Source of the DNA: Parashewanella curva
GTDB lineage: Bacteria > Pseudomonadota > Gammaproteobacteria > Enterobacterales > Shewanellaceae
Length of the DNA stretch: 54,024 nucleotides
Direction of reading: 5' to 3'
Assembly: GCF_003675895.1 (NCBI RefSeq)
Contig: NZ_ML014781.1
Span: 1-54,024, forward strand
Translations under genes and position numbers: made by a program
Part shown: piece by piece, positions 18,253-27,360 of the stretch
How positions within the stretch are numbered: position 1 is the first letter of the stretch
Layout: every line of letters starts with the position of its first letter
Notes under the pieces: model-generated
Databases searched by the model: none
The model's input: only the letters and a program-made list of their open reading frames with translations
Told to the model about the DNA's origin: nothing

Positions 18253-19779
18253 ATGGCATCTCTAAGCAATGCATCTGTATCACTTTCGCAACTTTTTGCA
18301 GATAACTCTTTGCCAAAAAATCCAATTGAACAATGTGAAAGTGGACATCGTTTAGGGCGAATGAGGGTGATTGTGAGCCCGAAGGTTAAAGATACCCCTC
18401 CCGAGGATTGGTTTAAAAGTGAAGACTTCGAAAATGAGATCATCTACGATTTAAACCGCATACCATTGCATCAATTAATCCTGAAAAGTATTGGTACACA
18501 AATTATTCCAGACTTTCACAAAGTCCGGGACAAATTTCATCAACACCAATTGGAGCAATTTAAAATATCCCAAAATGATGAAATACAACCTTTGAATGAA
18601 GTGTTACGTCAATATTTTTTTAAAGGATCTCGGATTGAGGCAATGTTTAAAACCTTTTTTGAAGTAGGCTTTGAGCTATATAATCAAATGGAAGATGAAC
18701 CTAAGCAAAGGCTGTTACAAAAACACAGAGACTGTCCTGTTGTTAGTTTTCATGATCCTAGACATTGTCAAAAAAGCTCAACTTATAATGCTGATGTACC
18801 TTATTCTATGCGAAGCCAGCAGGCACTAACCGTACCTGATTTTAATGTTTGGTTGAGCGGCCCTCCTATCCAAAAAGGTCGATTATTGGATAAGATTTTG
18901 GTCAACAAGCTCAGACAGCATGGCTTGCACCAAGCCACATTAGTCACATTTAATGGCTTTATTTCTTCTAAGTATGGGGATGTCGTGGCACAACATACCA
19001 TGTTTTTGGATGCTTGTGATGCGCCATTGATTGTTCACGGTCCGAGAGCCCACGCATTTCAAACTCTGAGCTTTCTGCGTGATGACTCTACAACACCCAG
19101 CGAGCTGTTTCAGATCATTAGTAGCGGTCACTTTAATCAATGTTTTGACAGACGTGTAGATAAGCAAGAAACGTATCATGATTATGATGAATCTTGGCAA
19201 AAACGTTATTATTTAGGTTTCTGTTCACGGTTATCTGCCTTTAGTCCTGAGTCGGTGAATGCATTATTACTTCAAAAAGAAATGTCCGGAGTACTCGAAG
19301 CGGTAAGGTGTATTGGAACAAAAGAGCAAAAACAAGAATTGTTGAGTTTATTTGAATTAACAAATGATCAATCAACGGGTGATCTAGATAAGGACTTGGC
19401 ATTGGTTGAAACGGTCATTAAAACGCTAGAAGCTTATTCGATTCACTCTCAATATAATGCGTTCGCACGAGCTGGTTATCAGCAGCTTCCGTTAAATGTT
19501 CAGGGAGCCTTTGAGCCGCTTACGAATAGCCCTACACGTCAGTCTGACATAAATAAAATACGCATTCAGCTTGGCAAAGGTTATATCGTTGCTTTGATTT
19601 TTGTCAGAACAAGGGGAGGAAAGCCTGAACACATTATTCTAAAAAATGCTGAAGCTTTTGATAATTTTTATCCTACGTTAACGTCTTGTTCGAGCTGGGG
19701 GTTTATTACCGAAAAACCGTGTCTAGCTGATGGTGGTATGAGTCTTGAGTCGGTTTTAGCTATGGTACCGGAAAAATAG
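18253..19779 (+). CDS. Orphan 508-residue protein (putative accessory/effector protein)
   Basis: I do not recognise this protein. It has no signal peptide or membrane segment. Residues ~75-140 are helical with a pattern (VLRQYFFKGSRIEAMFKTFFEVG) loosely like the death-fold-like end of the protein at 2663-3856, but this is weak. The middle has FHDPRHCQKS and a CDAPLIVHGPRAHAF segment, and the C-terminus reads VALIFVRTRGGKPEHIILKNAEAFDNF. The Gln/His-rich composition resembles the other accessory proteins here and differs from the housekeeping neighbours. It is inserted between deaD and uraA and is read in the same direction as both, after the deaD terminator, so it needs its own promoter. Confidence 0.6.
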   Translation: MASLSNASVSLSQLFADNSLPKNPIEQCESGHRLGRMRVIVSPKVKDTPPEDWFKSEDFENEIIYDLNRIPLHQLILKSIGTQIIPDFHKVRDKFHQHQLEQFKISQNDEIQPLNEVLRQYFFKGSRIEAMFKTFFEVGFELYNQMEDEPKQRLLQKHRDCPVVSFHDPRHCQKSSTYNADVPYSMRSQQALTVPDFNVWLSGPPIQKGRLLDKILVNKLRQHGLHQATLVTFNGFISSKYGDVVAQHTMFLDACDAPLIVHGPRAHAFQTLSFLRDDSTTPSELFQIISSGHFNQCFDRRVDKQETYHDYDESWQKRYYLGFCSRLSAFSPESVNALLLQKEMSGVLEAVRCIGTKEQKQELLSLFELTNDQSTGDLDKDLALVETVIKTLEAYSIHSQYNAFARAGYQQLPLNVQGAFEPLTNSPTRQSDINKIRIQLGKGYIVALIFVRTRGGKPEHIILKNAEAFDNFYPTLTSCSSWGFITEKPCLADGGMSLESVLAMVPEK

Positions 19780-19901
19780 TTAGCGAATCGCTTTTTGCAA
19801 CATTTTAAATCGTTTTTTAACAGATAGTGTTTTGTATTATCTAAGCCTTAGATTACAATTCCCTTCCAACTTTTCTATCTCACTTTGAAACAGTTGGAAT
19901 T

Positions 19902-21164
19902 ATGGAACAAACCTCTCCCCCTTCGAATTTACACAATGCCCTTGCTGGCTCACAAATGCTCTTCGTTGCCTTTGGGGCAATGGTGTTAATGCCTATTTTG
20001 ACAGGGCTTGATCCAAGTGTTGCTATGTTTGGTGCGGGTTTGGGGACACTGCTATTCCAATTGGTTACTAAACGCAAAGTACCTGTATTTCTGGCGTCTT
20101 CTTTTGCCTTTATCGCCCCAATTTCACTCAGTATTCAAAACTGGGGAATTTCTGCGACCATGGGCGGCTTAATTGCCGTTGGTATCGTCTATTTACTGCT
20201 CGGGCAATTCGTGCGTTGGCGTGGTACGGATTTGCTAAAGAAGGTGTTGCCTGCCGTTGTTGTTGGTCCTGTGATCATGGTGATCGGTTTAAGCCTAGCA
20301 CCTGTTGCTGTACAAATGGCGATGGGGAAAACAGGCGATGGTGCGATAGAGTTGTTTGCCTATCAAGATGCGTTAATTGTCTCAATGGCGGCATTGATCA
20401 CAACCTTATCTGTAGCAACCTTAGCTAAGGGGTTATTCCGTTTAGTGCCGATTTTATGTGGTGTAGTGGTTGGTTCAATTGCGGCAGGTTTCCTAGGTAT
20501 GCTTGATGGCAGTAAAGTTGCCGATGCCGCTTGGATTGCAATGCCGAACTTTGTCGCTCCAGAGTTTAATTGGCAAGTGATTTTATTTATGCTGCCTGTC
20601 GCCATTGCCCCTGCGATAGAACACATTGGCGATGTGCTCGCTATTGGTAATGTTACCGGTAAAGACTATGTGAAAAAGCCGGGATTACATCGCACATTAT
20701 CAGGTGACGGTGTTGCTACCAGTGTCGCGGCTTGTTTTGGTGCGCCGCCTAATACTACCTATTCTGAAGTGACTGGCGCGGTAATGCTGACTAAAAACTT
20801 TAATCCTGCTACCATGACTTGGGCGGCTTGTATCGCCATTCTATTAGCGTTTTGTGGCAAGTTAGGAGCGTTACTGCAATCGATCCCAACACCTGTGATG
20901 GGTGGTATTTTGATCTTGTTGTTTGGGTCTATTGCTGCGGTAGGTATGCACAGCTTAGTAAAAGATCAAGTGGATTTAAGCAAACAGCGTAATCTATGCA
21001 TTGTGGCGACGATTCTGGTGTTAGGTATTGGCGGGATGTCGGTGGGCTCTGCTACGTTTTCACTTACTGGGATCAGTTTATGCGGTGTTGTGGGTATTTT
21101 GATGAATTTGATTTTGCCGCAAGATAGTAAAGTCTCTGAGCTGTCAGAAAATAACGCTGAATAA
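19902..21164 (+). CDS. uraA: Uracil permease (NCS2 family)
   Basis: A 420-residue nucleobase:proton symporter with about 14 membrane segments, close in length to E. coli UraA (429). The signature APPNTTYSEVTGAVMLTKNFNP (written here in parts: APPNTTYSEVTG, then AVMLTKN) lies near residue 280. The EHIGD motif near residue 246 supplies the Glu that contacts uracil in UraA, and the second conserved Glu lies in TYSEVTG. It imports uracil across the inner membrane for salvage by Upp; upp is not in this window. The reductive pyrimidine enzyme PreTA is encoded about 18 kb away, so uracil uptake and breakdown may be linked. Confidence 0.92.
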   Translation: MEQTSPPSNLHNALAGSQMLFVAFGAMVLMPILTGLDPSVAMFGAGLGTLLFQLVTKRKVPVFLASSFAFIAPISLSIQNWGISATMGGLIAVGIVYLLLGQFVRWRGTDLLKKVLPAVVVGPVIMVIGLSLAPVAVQMAMGKTGDGAIELFAYQDALIVSMAALITTLSVATLAKGLFRLVPILCGVVVGSIAAGFLGMLDGSKVADAAWIAMPNFVAPEFNWQVILFMLPVAIAPAIEHIGDVLAIGNVTGKDYVKKPGLHRTLSGDGVATSVAACFGAPPNTTYSEVTGAVMLTKNFNPATMTWAACIAILLAFCGKLGALLQSIPTPVMGGILILLFGSIAAVGMHSLVKDQVDLSKQRNLCIVATILVLGIGGMSVGSATFSLTGISLCGVVGILMNLILPQDSKVSELSENNAE

Positions 21165-21236
21165 CTACAACTAAAGGGAAGCTATTTAACCTCAGCTTTG
21201 CATAAGCCAACCTCTACAGCACTGAGGTTATTTAAG

Positions 21237-21268
21237 AAGTCGTGAGTGTGTTATTCACGACTTTTTTT
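21237..21268 (+). terminator. Terminator after uraA, shared with the convergent kinase gene
   Basis: A 9-bp perfect stem AAGTCGTGA/TCACGACTT with a 9-base loop followed by a T7 tract. It lies between convergent uraA and the kinase-like gene and touches the kinase stop codon, so it may serve both directions. Confidence 0.9.
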
Positions 21269-23108
21269 ATAAAGAGGCTTGCCAATTGATTACTTTATCA
21301 AGTGGGTTTTCTAATGGGTATTCTGTTGGTTCTCGCAGAAAATTTTGCACTTGTTCGAGGTGCTCAGGCTTAATAACTTGTGTAAGTACTTGATTCAGCA
21401 TTGCTCGATGCTCTGCTGAATTACTTTCCTCATGAAGTATTCCATGTTCAAACATATCTGCTCTTGAATGCGAGTATGTTGGTATGTTTTTCATTATCGT
21501 AACGGATACACTTTGTAATAAGGAGATTAACATTGCATAGTTATCAGCAGACTCGATGATACTTTTGTCACCATCCTCCTTGCCAGCCAGTAATTCAGTT
21601 GTCATATAGGGCTCAGCCCCACATCTTCTATATGCACTTCCATAATTGGGTGTATACATCTCATCTAAATCTATAAAATTCACTTTAGGGTTCTCTATTG
21701 GAATTTTTCTCCCATTTGAACCAACTTGATGATCTCTGTACAAAAGGTTTTCGTTCTTTATATCCCGAAAATAGATGCCATGCTTATGAGCAGACGCGAG
21801 ATCTTCACATGCAATATGAAAAGCTTGCAATGGAATGGAAGTATTGGTTCTATCTACAAATTGTTTGGTATTTTCTCCACCATTTACCGCAATTCTTCGT
21901 CCTTGGTCATCTAAAAAACCTTGCATTCCAGCTTGTATCGAACGTCCTTGAAAAGAAGAATTAGGCAAGGCATGCTTAAGTTCATTAAGCGCATCAGCAA
22001 AATAATCTTGTTGCTCTAAATGCTCCTCGAGTCTGCCAATTTCATGCAAGTCAATATCCCCAATGGGATCAGTTAGAGTTTGATCTAAGTTACTCTCAAA
22101 TACATGGGTAAATCTTACATACTGCTCATCGGCTCTATCAAGCTTACTATGCGCACCAGTGACTTCTTGTGATGGCCGATATATAGGTCTTCTCATCATA
22201 GGAAATAAGCCATTGGGATCGACAAAATATCGCGTACCATCTTTATTGGTCATTACAGCATGCTTTGCGCCTTTAACTCTTGCATCTTCTATTGCTGCTT
22301 CTTTATTTTCTCTGAAGTTTCGATACGCTTTTTTTATTTTTCCTGCGGCTTCGAGTGGAGTTAAACCATGTGCTTGACTCTTTTTCGAGCTAGGTGATTC
22401 CTGTGTGTCTTCCGCTAGATCGATTTGATCCAACTTGCTAGTTGTGAGTTCAGTTTTATTTGCACGTAACATTTCTTGAAATACCGATTTATCTTCTTCA
22501 GATATTGAATCAGGATAGACAGTGTCACTTTCTAATGTTGCAGCATCATCTAGATTAGTCTGGTACATCTGAATGATAACTTCTTCTGAATCCTGCTGAA
22601 ACTGCTCCATCAATTGTTGCCAACCGTCACAAGGGCAGTGAAGCATTAAGTGTTTTCCTTGCTCAGCCTTTAACCATTGTTGAGCAACGGATTTAGGGCT
22701 GAGTTCTTCAGGTAGATTGCTGCATGAAAATTCAAGGGAAAATGGGAGTTCTTGTAATTTAAACTTAAACGAGACTTTATGTGATTGTTCGCCTAATGGG
22801 GCTTGCGTTACAGACATAGTAAGGCTTGAACGATATTTGCGATCGACGAGTTGAGTGAGGCGATCAAAGGCTTGTGCTTTCTGAATGATCCCTTCAGCAC
22901 TGCTTGAAGAATGTTCTTGGAATAAAAAATATAGCTGCTTATGGACTTCCGCTTTATTCCTTGAAAAAAGTTTATCCATGATACGATCAATAAAACCGAG
23001 TTTGGTTGCCTCTTCAAGAGATTGAGCATTTTTGATGGTATCCAGCTGTTTTTGATCAATGGTTAAATTTTTTGTCAAATTTATACCACTTCGTATAACC
23101 AAAGACAC
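21267..23108 (-). CDS. Eukaryotic-type protein kinase-like protein (putative effector)
   Basis: A 613-residue protein whose last ~200 residues fit a divergent protein kinase C-lobe. The helix before the catalytic loop (EDLASAHKHG) runs into YFRDIKNENLLY (446-457), matching H-R-D-x-K-x-x-N-x-L with catalytic Asp449, Lys451 and Asn454; the His of HRD is Phe. Next is NFIDLDE with Asp480 in place of DFG, then EPYMTTELL as the APE-like segment and SADNYAML as the helix-F Asp. An insertion of about 12 residues separates catalytic and metal-binding loops. I cannot place a clear glycine loop or VAIK lysine, so activity is uncertain. Residues 1-260 are unrecognised; ~235-280 are charged and helical. 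The GTG start has an AGGA ribosome site 9 bases upstream. Such kinases in host-associated bacteria often act in host cells; that role is inferred. Confidence 0.75.
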   Translation of the reverse strand: MSLVIRSGINLTKNLTIDQKQLDTIKNAQSLEEATKLGFIDRIMDKLFSRNKAEVHKQLYFLFQEHSSSSAEGIIQKAQAFDRLTQLVDRKYRSSLTMSVTQAPLGEQSHKVSFKFKLQELPFSLEFSCSNLPEELSPKSVAQQWLKAEQGKHLMLHCPCDGWQQLMEQFQQDSEEVIIQMYQTNLDDAATLESDTVYPDSISEEDKSVFQEMLRANKTELTTSKLDQIDLAEDTQESPSSKKSQAHGLTPLEAAGKIKKAYRNFRENKEAAIEDARVKGAKHAVMTNKDGTRYFVDPNGLFPMMRRPIYRPSQEVTGAHSKLDRADEQYVRFTHVFESNLDQTLTDPIGDIDLHEIGRLEEHLEQQDYFADALNELKHALPNSSFQGRSIQAGMQGFLDDQGRRIAVNGGENTKQFVDRTNTSIPLQAFHIACEDLASAHKHGIYFRDIKNENLLYRDHQVGSNGRKIPIENPKVNFIDLDEMYTPNYGSAYRRCGAEPYMTTELLAGKEDGDKSIIESADNYAMLISLLQSVSVTIMKNIPTYSHSRADMFEHGILHEESNSAEHRAMLNQVLTQVIKPEHLEQVQNFLREPTEYPLENPLDKVINWQASL

Positions 23109-23244
23109 AACTTATTTCCTTAATTTGTATTTCAATCTGTTTAAACCATGGTTGAAGAAGGCGAAAAGCGCAACTTAGGTAATTTATATTACTTATTGAA
23201 AATTAATCATAAAAGTTACAAAAACTAGATTGCTCATTATTGAA

Positions 23245-23260
23245 CTATCGAATACGATAG
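23245..23260. promoter_or_regulatory. Inverted repeat CTATCG-N4-CGATAG upstream of the outer-membrane protein gene
   Basis: A perfect 6-bp inverted repeat with an AATA spacer ends 26 bases before the start codon at 23287. Its position over the likely promoter or leader suggests an operator or a small 5' hairpin. No regulator can be assigned. Confidence 0.4.
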
Positions 23261-23286
23261 CCCTGATTTTTTTATAAGGGATTATT

Positions 23287-23853
23287 ATGAAACTTTTTAA
23301 ACTCGCGCTACTTCCTCTTGCACTTGGTTTATCATTCAATGCTATTGCTGATGAGAAAAAATCTATTTTGTCTAATAGCAATGTTTACGCTGGCTATGCC
23401 ATGATTGATACTTCTGGACTAGATCCTAAAGGGATGACTATTGGTGGTGGTTACCAGTGGGATAACGGATACTATGTTTCTGCTGACTATTTGGATTTAA
23501 AAGTAACTGCATTTAGGCGCGATGTTGACACAACATTCTTAAATGCAGTTGTGGGTAAGCAGTTTGAGATTAATGAAAGCTCTGTTATCGACCTTGATGC
23601 AGGCTGGCAAAAAGCTGAAGCAAAAGTTGGTTCAGTAAAAGTTGATGATTCTGCATTTGTTATTACAGCTAAATATAAAGTTGAAGTCGTTGATGGTTGG
23701 ATGCTCAAGATCGGAGGCAAACATACTGATGGTGATACTCTTTTAGTGGCTGGTACAGATTATATGTTTACTAATGGTTTTGGCTTAGGTTTTGATTTAG
23801 AAACGAAATCTGGTAATTCATTGATGAAATTTAAAGCAAGCTATCGCTTTTAA
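23287..23853 (+). CDS. Outer-membrane beta-barrel protein, small porin-like family
   Basis: A 188-residue protein with a clean Sec signal peptide (MKLFKLALLPLALGLSFNAIA, cleaved before DEKK). The mature part alternates short amphipathic strands rich in Gly, Tyr and Asp (NVYAGYAMIDTSG, GGGYQWDNGYYVSADYL, YMFTNGFGLGFDLETK) and ends in KASYRF. A terminal Phe is the classic signal for insertion of an outer-membrane barrel by the Bam complex. About eight strands fit the length, as in OmpX/OmpA-like or OMP_b-brl proteins. It has an AAGGG ribosome site and its own terminator, so it is probably monocistronic. The specific role is unknown. Confidence 0.8.
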   Translation: MKLFKLALLPLALGLSFNAIADEKKSILSNSNVYAGYAMIDTSGLDPKGMTIGGGYQWDNGYYVSADYLDLKVTAFRRDVDTTFLNAVVGKQFEINESSVIDLDAGWQKAEAKVGSVKVDDSAFVITAKYKVEVVDGWMLKIGGKHTDGDTLLVAGTDYMFTNGFGLGFDLETKSGNSLMKFKASYRF

Positions 23854-23864
23854 TTGAGTTTTAC

Positions 23865-23889
23865 GGCGAAGCTGGCATGCTTCGCCTTT
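23865..23889 (+). terminator. Terminator of the outer-membrane protein gene
   Basis: A perfect 8-bp GC-rich stem GGCGAAGC/GCTTCGCC with loop TGGCAT followed by TTT, 12 bases after the stop codon. Confidence 0.82.
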
Positions 23890-24106
23890 CAATCACATGT
23901 CACTACCACAAGCCTCAAAACCTTAATCTCCGTCAATAACTTTATACAAATTTACAACCAATCATAAGAAACTAAACCTACTTCAAATCATTCCTGTAAC
24001 AAAACTGTAATCTAACTCCTTAAAATACGTTGTCGCCAATTCTGGCGAAACCAATAAACCTAGAAAACACCATGAGAGTGATATCTGGGAGTAACAAGGG
24101 GTAAAA

Positions 24107-24889
24107 ATGAAAAACGTAATGATGGTAGCTGTTGCCGTTTCGGCTGTGGCCTCTTTTTCTGCGTCTGCAGATAATTGTGGTCAATATGGTTGTCCAACAG
24201 GTGGCGTTGCCACTAACCAAGTGATTGAAAGACCTATCTATACACTTTCTAACAATGCTCAAACTAAGTTTGCGGACTGGGTGGCTTATCAAGTCACACC
24301 ACAAACGATTGATGGTGGCTCTCGCACTCGCACATGGCGAGCTGATCCACAGTTGCCTGAGAATGCAACTCTAGAACCAAGTGATTACAAAGGTGCTCAT
24401 GCCACTATTGGTACGGACAGAGGGCATCAAGTGCCTTTGGCTTCGTTTAGTAACACACATTATTGGAGCACGACGAATTACCTAAGTAATATCACTCCAC
24501 AGTCCAGCGATCTTAACCAAGGCCCTTGGGTGAAGCTGGAAAATGCCGTGCGTGGTGCAGTTAGAAATGGCAACTCTGTATACGTTATTACCGGTCCATT
24601 ATACGAATATGATTTTGCTACTTTGCCTGAAGCAGATGAAGAACACTTTGTGCCATCAGGCTACTTTAAAGTGGTTGCAACCATTTCAAATACAGGGTGG
24701 ATTAATGCATCAGGTTTTATCATGGAACAAACGGCTGGACGCCGTGATGATTACTGCCGCACAGAAGTGACGATTGATGAAATTGAATACCGCTCTGGTT
24801 TAAACTTCTTCCCAACTTTGGCTTCGAACGTAGAAAACTCGGTTGAAGCAAGAACAGGCGGCTTAACCCGTTTGATGAACTGCCAGTAA
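24107..24889 (+). CDS. Secreted DNA/RNA non-specific endonuclease
   Basis: A 260-residue exported nuclease of the NUC/EndA beta-beta-alpha-metal family (PF01223-type). A signal peptide (about residues 1-23, ending SFSASA) precedes a Cys-containing mature start (DNCGQYGC). The catalytic DRGH motif appears in GTDRGHQVPLASF near residues 103-115, giving the general-base His. The metal-binding Asn lies in NITPQSSDLNQGPW near residues 128-141. The protein would hydrolyse DNA and RNA outside the cytoplasm with Mg2+. Likely roles are nutrient scavenging from nucleic acids or degradation of extracellular DNA. A strong AAGGGG ribosome site supports the ATG. A 331-bp repeat element separates its stop codon from the nearest terminator. 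Confidence 0.92.
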   Translation: MKNVMMVAVAVSAVASFSASADNCGQYGCPTGGVATNQVIERPIYTLSNNAQTKFADWVAYQVTPQTIDGGSRTRTWRADPQLPENATLEPSDYKGAHATIGTDRGHQVPLASFSNTHYWSTTNYLSNITPQSSDLNQGPWVKLENAVRGAVRNGNSVYVITGPLYEYDFATLPEADEEHFVPSGYFKVVATISNTGWINASGFIMEQTAGRRDDYCRTEVTIDEIEYRSGLNFFPTLASNVENSVEARTGGLTRLMNCQ

Positions 24890-24900
24890 TTAACACGGTC

Positions 24901-25231
24901 AGAGGGCGTACCTAATTAAAGACTTTTTGATTTGTTACAACCTAAAATTTGCAAAATCAAGGCACGAAGAATGAAGTTTAGTGGACTAAACGCAGTAACG
25001 ACAGCAGTGTATGTCGGTCAACGAAAGATGAGTAACGAAGAGTTTGCGAATTTTAGATGTAACCCGAAGGGCTGCGTTTCTTTTTTGTTTAAACTGCGTT
25101 GTCAAATGTTCGTGTAGATTACTACACTTCACATTTTCCGACTTGTTTAACCTAAAAAATTAACAGCAGCCAATGTAATAACGACAGCTTTGTATGTCGG
25201 TCAATCAAAAATCTAATTGGGAACGCCCTCT
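24901..25231. repeat. MITE-like element with terminal inverted repeats
   Basis: The ends are inverted copies: AGAGGGCGTACCTAATTA at 24901-24918 and TCTAATTGGGAACGCCCTCT at 25212-25231 (reverse complement AGAGGGCGTTCCCAATTAGA). Inside, a second imperfect inverted pair occurs (TTACAACCTAAAATTTGCAA near 24936 against GTTTGCGAATTTTAGATGTA near 25042). A direct repeat (ACGACAGC-N-TGTATGTCGGTCAA) occurs near 25000 and 25185. There is no transposase, so it is a non-autonomous element. A shorter related piece (AACCTAAAAATTAACGG...AGAGGCGCCCCCTAA) lies at about 41049-41100. It fills most of the gap between the nuclease and peptidase genes. Confidence 0.65.
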
Positions 25232-25235
25232 AAAT

Positions 25236-25259
25236 AAAGGAGCTGCTGCTCCTTTTTTT
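25236..25259 (+). terminator. Rho-independent terminator between nuclease and M28 peptidase genes
   Basis: An 8-bp perfect stem AAAGGAGC/GCTCCTTT with loop TGCT and a T-rich tail, directly after the repeat element. It is probably the original nuclease terminator, displaced about 330 bases from its gene. Confidence 0.85.
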
Positions 25260-25341
25260 ATAGCATTACATTAAGCTAGCACTCAGCTTGCAAGGAGCAT
25301 TATGACGCTTCAAATCGGTTAAATTTTAGGGCTTATTTACT

Positions 25342-26931
25342 ATGAATAAGGCATCTTTATACCTCTCTGCTGCAGCGATAAGTTGCATTGCTTTTAATGT
25401 TTCAGCTGAAACGTATCAATTTCACGAAAAGCAATATCGACAGGATGTGCAAACCTTATCATCCACAAAGTTTGCTGGACGAGCGCCGTTAAGCCCACAA
25501 GAAAAACTGACCACGGATTATCTCGTTAACGCTTATAAAAATATTGGTTTATTGCCGGGCTATAAAGGTAAATATTTACAACCCGTACCAATGGCAAAAA
25601 TCACCACAGATCAGAATATGAGCTTAAATATTGGAGATCAATCGTTCACTAATATGACCCAATTTACCGCTAGAACCGAGCGTCTGAGTGATCAGATCGA
25701 TTTAAGCAATAGTGATGTAGTGTTTTGCGGCTATGGCATTAATGCCCCTGAATATCATTGGAATGATTATCAAGGTGTGGATGTTAAAGGTAAAACGGTC
25801 ATTGTATTGGTTAATGATCCCGGCTTTGCTACTCAAGATCCGAATTTATTTACCGGCAATGCCATGACTTACTATGGTCGCTGGACGTATAAATTCGAAG
25901 AAGCGGCAAGACAGGGCGCAAAAGCAGTATTTGTCGTTCATGAAACCGCCCCAGCGGGTTATGGTTGGGATGTTGTGCAAAATTCAGTGGGTGGCACTCA
26001 GTTGTCGCTAGTCGATGCAGATAATAACAATGATACTGTTGCCGTAATGGGTTGGTTGCAGCACGATACCGCTCAGAAGATTTTTACAGAGGCGGGGTAT
26101 GATTTTGATAAATTAAAGCAAACGGCCATATCTCGACAGTTCAAACCCATAGATTTGAAACTCCAAGCCAATCTCACCCTAAACAATCACGTAGAGCAAT
26201 CTACGTCTTACAATGTTATCGCCAAGTTGCCTGCCAGCACTCAAACCAATGAATCTATTCTTGTGCATGCCCATTGGGATCACCTAGGGCAAAAGGTTGA
26301 TAGCAATGGCACTGTACATACGTTTCATGGTGCAGTGGATAATGCATCAGGTGATGCGGGCGTGATGGATCTTGCAAGAAATCTTAAAGCGCAAGCGGAT
26401 AAAGCGCCTTTTAAACGCAATATTATTTTTGCTGATTTTACAGGAGAGGAAGCAGGATTAATTGGCGCTAAACAGTTTGCTCAAAATCCATCAGTATCCA
26501 CGAAAGATCTGGTTGCTATGGTGAATATTGATGGCATGAATACCAATAAAGCACAGGATTATGTATTGGATTATGGAAAAGGCCTATCCACACTCGATAA
26601 TTATTTAGCTGATGCTGCACAGGCGCAAGGTAGAACAGTAAAACCTGACCCTAATCCACAAACTGGGTTATATTTTCGCTCTGATCACTTTGCCTTAGCA
26701 CAAGTGGGCGTGCCGAGTTTATTATTTATGGGTCTTGGTGATCCTGATTACGTGAAATATCGATATCATAAAGAAGCTGACCAGTATGAGGTATCGTGGG
26801 ATTTAGGCGCTGCTCAACAAGATTTAGCGTTAATGAGCAGTATTATTGCCAAACTTGCCAATAACAATGATTGGCCGAAATGGACAAAGAATTCCGCCTT
26901 TAAAAAGCGCCGTGCAGAGGATGGACGGTAG
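25342..26931 (+). CDS. Exported M28-family zinc metallopeptidase with PA domain
   Basis: A 529-residue aminopeptidase-like protein with a signal peptide (about residues 1-22, ending NVSA). Residues ~120-260 form the inserted protease-associated region (VDVKGKTVIVLVNDPGF). The catalytic core shows the co-catalytic zinc ligands in order: HAHWDHLG (near 308-315), GAVDNASGDAGVMDLARNL (near 330), GEEAGL (near 370), the NIDGMN segment (near 394) and a late RSDHFALAQVGVPS (near 451) holding the last His. These are the M28 motifs. It should remove N-terminal residues from peptides in the periplasm or outside the cell. It lies among secreted hydrolases and small exported proteins, consistent with a nutrient-acquisition cluster. 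Substrate preference is not readable. Confidence 0.93.
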   Translation: MNKASLYLSAAAISCIAFNVSAETYQFHEKQYRQDVQTLSSTKFAGRAPLSPQEKLTTDYLVNAYKNIGLLPGYKGKYLQPVPMAKITTDQNMSLNIGDQSFTNMTQFTARTERLSDQIDLSNSDVVFCGYGINAPEYHWNDYQGVDVKGKTVIVLVNDPGFATQDPNLFTGNAMTYYGRWTYKFEEAARQGAKAVFVVHETAPAGYGWDVVQNSVGGTQLSLVDADNNNDTVAVMGWLQHDTAQKIFTEAGYDFDKLKQTAISRQFKPIDLKLQANLTLNNHVEQSTSYNVIAKLPASTQTNESILVHAHWDHLGQKVDSNGTVHTFHGAVDNASGDAGVMDLARNLKAQADKAPFKRNIIFADFTGEEAGLIGAKQFAQNPSVSTKDLVAMVNIDGMNTNKAQDYVLDYGKGLSTLDNYLADAAQAQGRTVKPDPNPQTGLYFRSDHFALAQVGVPSLLFMGLGDPDYVKYRYHKEADQYEVSWDLGAAQQDLALMSSIIAKLANNNDWPKWTKNSAFKKRRAEDGR

Positions 26932-27023
26932 CCAATTTGTGCGTGCTTAGCACTGGGTTGGCAAGATCAACGGCGAGGTGTTACATTCTTAATTATCACT
27001 TTTATCTAAATTATTAAGTAGTT

Positions 27024-27359
27024 ATGAAGCTTTCAGTTAAAGCCGCTTTGTATTCAGCTTTTGTGTGCCCTGGTGCAGGGCATTTGCTGCAAGGGTATAA
27101 ATACAGAGGATATGGTTTTATTGCGCTTACTTTGATAAGTCTTGTTACGTTGATCAAACCAATATTAGACGTTTCCCAACGTATTGCTGATCAAATTGTC
27201 AGTGGTGAGTTACCGTTAGATCCTGCTGCAATTATGAAGACGATACATCAATCGGTTTATAGCGAGATTTTAGTCACGGCCAACCTAGGGCTCATATTGC
27301 TAATTGCTTGCTGGATAGTTGCCTTGTTAGATTGTATTCGTGAAGGTGTTAAGTCTTAA
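27024..27359 (+). CDS. Small inner-membrane protein of unknown function
   Basis: A 111-residue protein with two to three hydrophobic segments (about residues 8-24, 28-46 and 84-103). The start, CPGAGHLLQGYKYRGYGFI, resembles the GAGHFYLGK-type turn of small TM2-like or DUF-type membrane proteins. The middle stretch is amphipathic and probably periplasmic. No catalytic motif is seen. It follows the M28 peptidase by about 90 bases on the same strand and could be co-transcribed. Confidence 0.65.
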   Translation: MKLSVKAALYSAFVCPGAGHLLQGYKYRGYGFIALTLISLVTLIKPILDVSQRIADQIVSGELPLDPAAIMKTIHQSVYSEILVTANLGLILLIACWIVALLDCIREGVKS

Positions 27360-27360
27360 T

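Noticed and set aside
24932-25117. Plus-strand 61-residue open frame between the nuclease and peptidase genes
   Set aside because: It lies wholly inside the MITE-like repeat, has no ribosome site and looks like translated repeat sequence.
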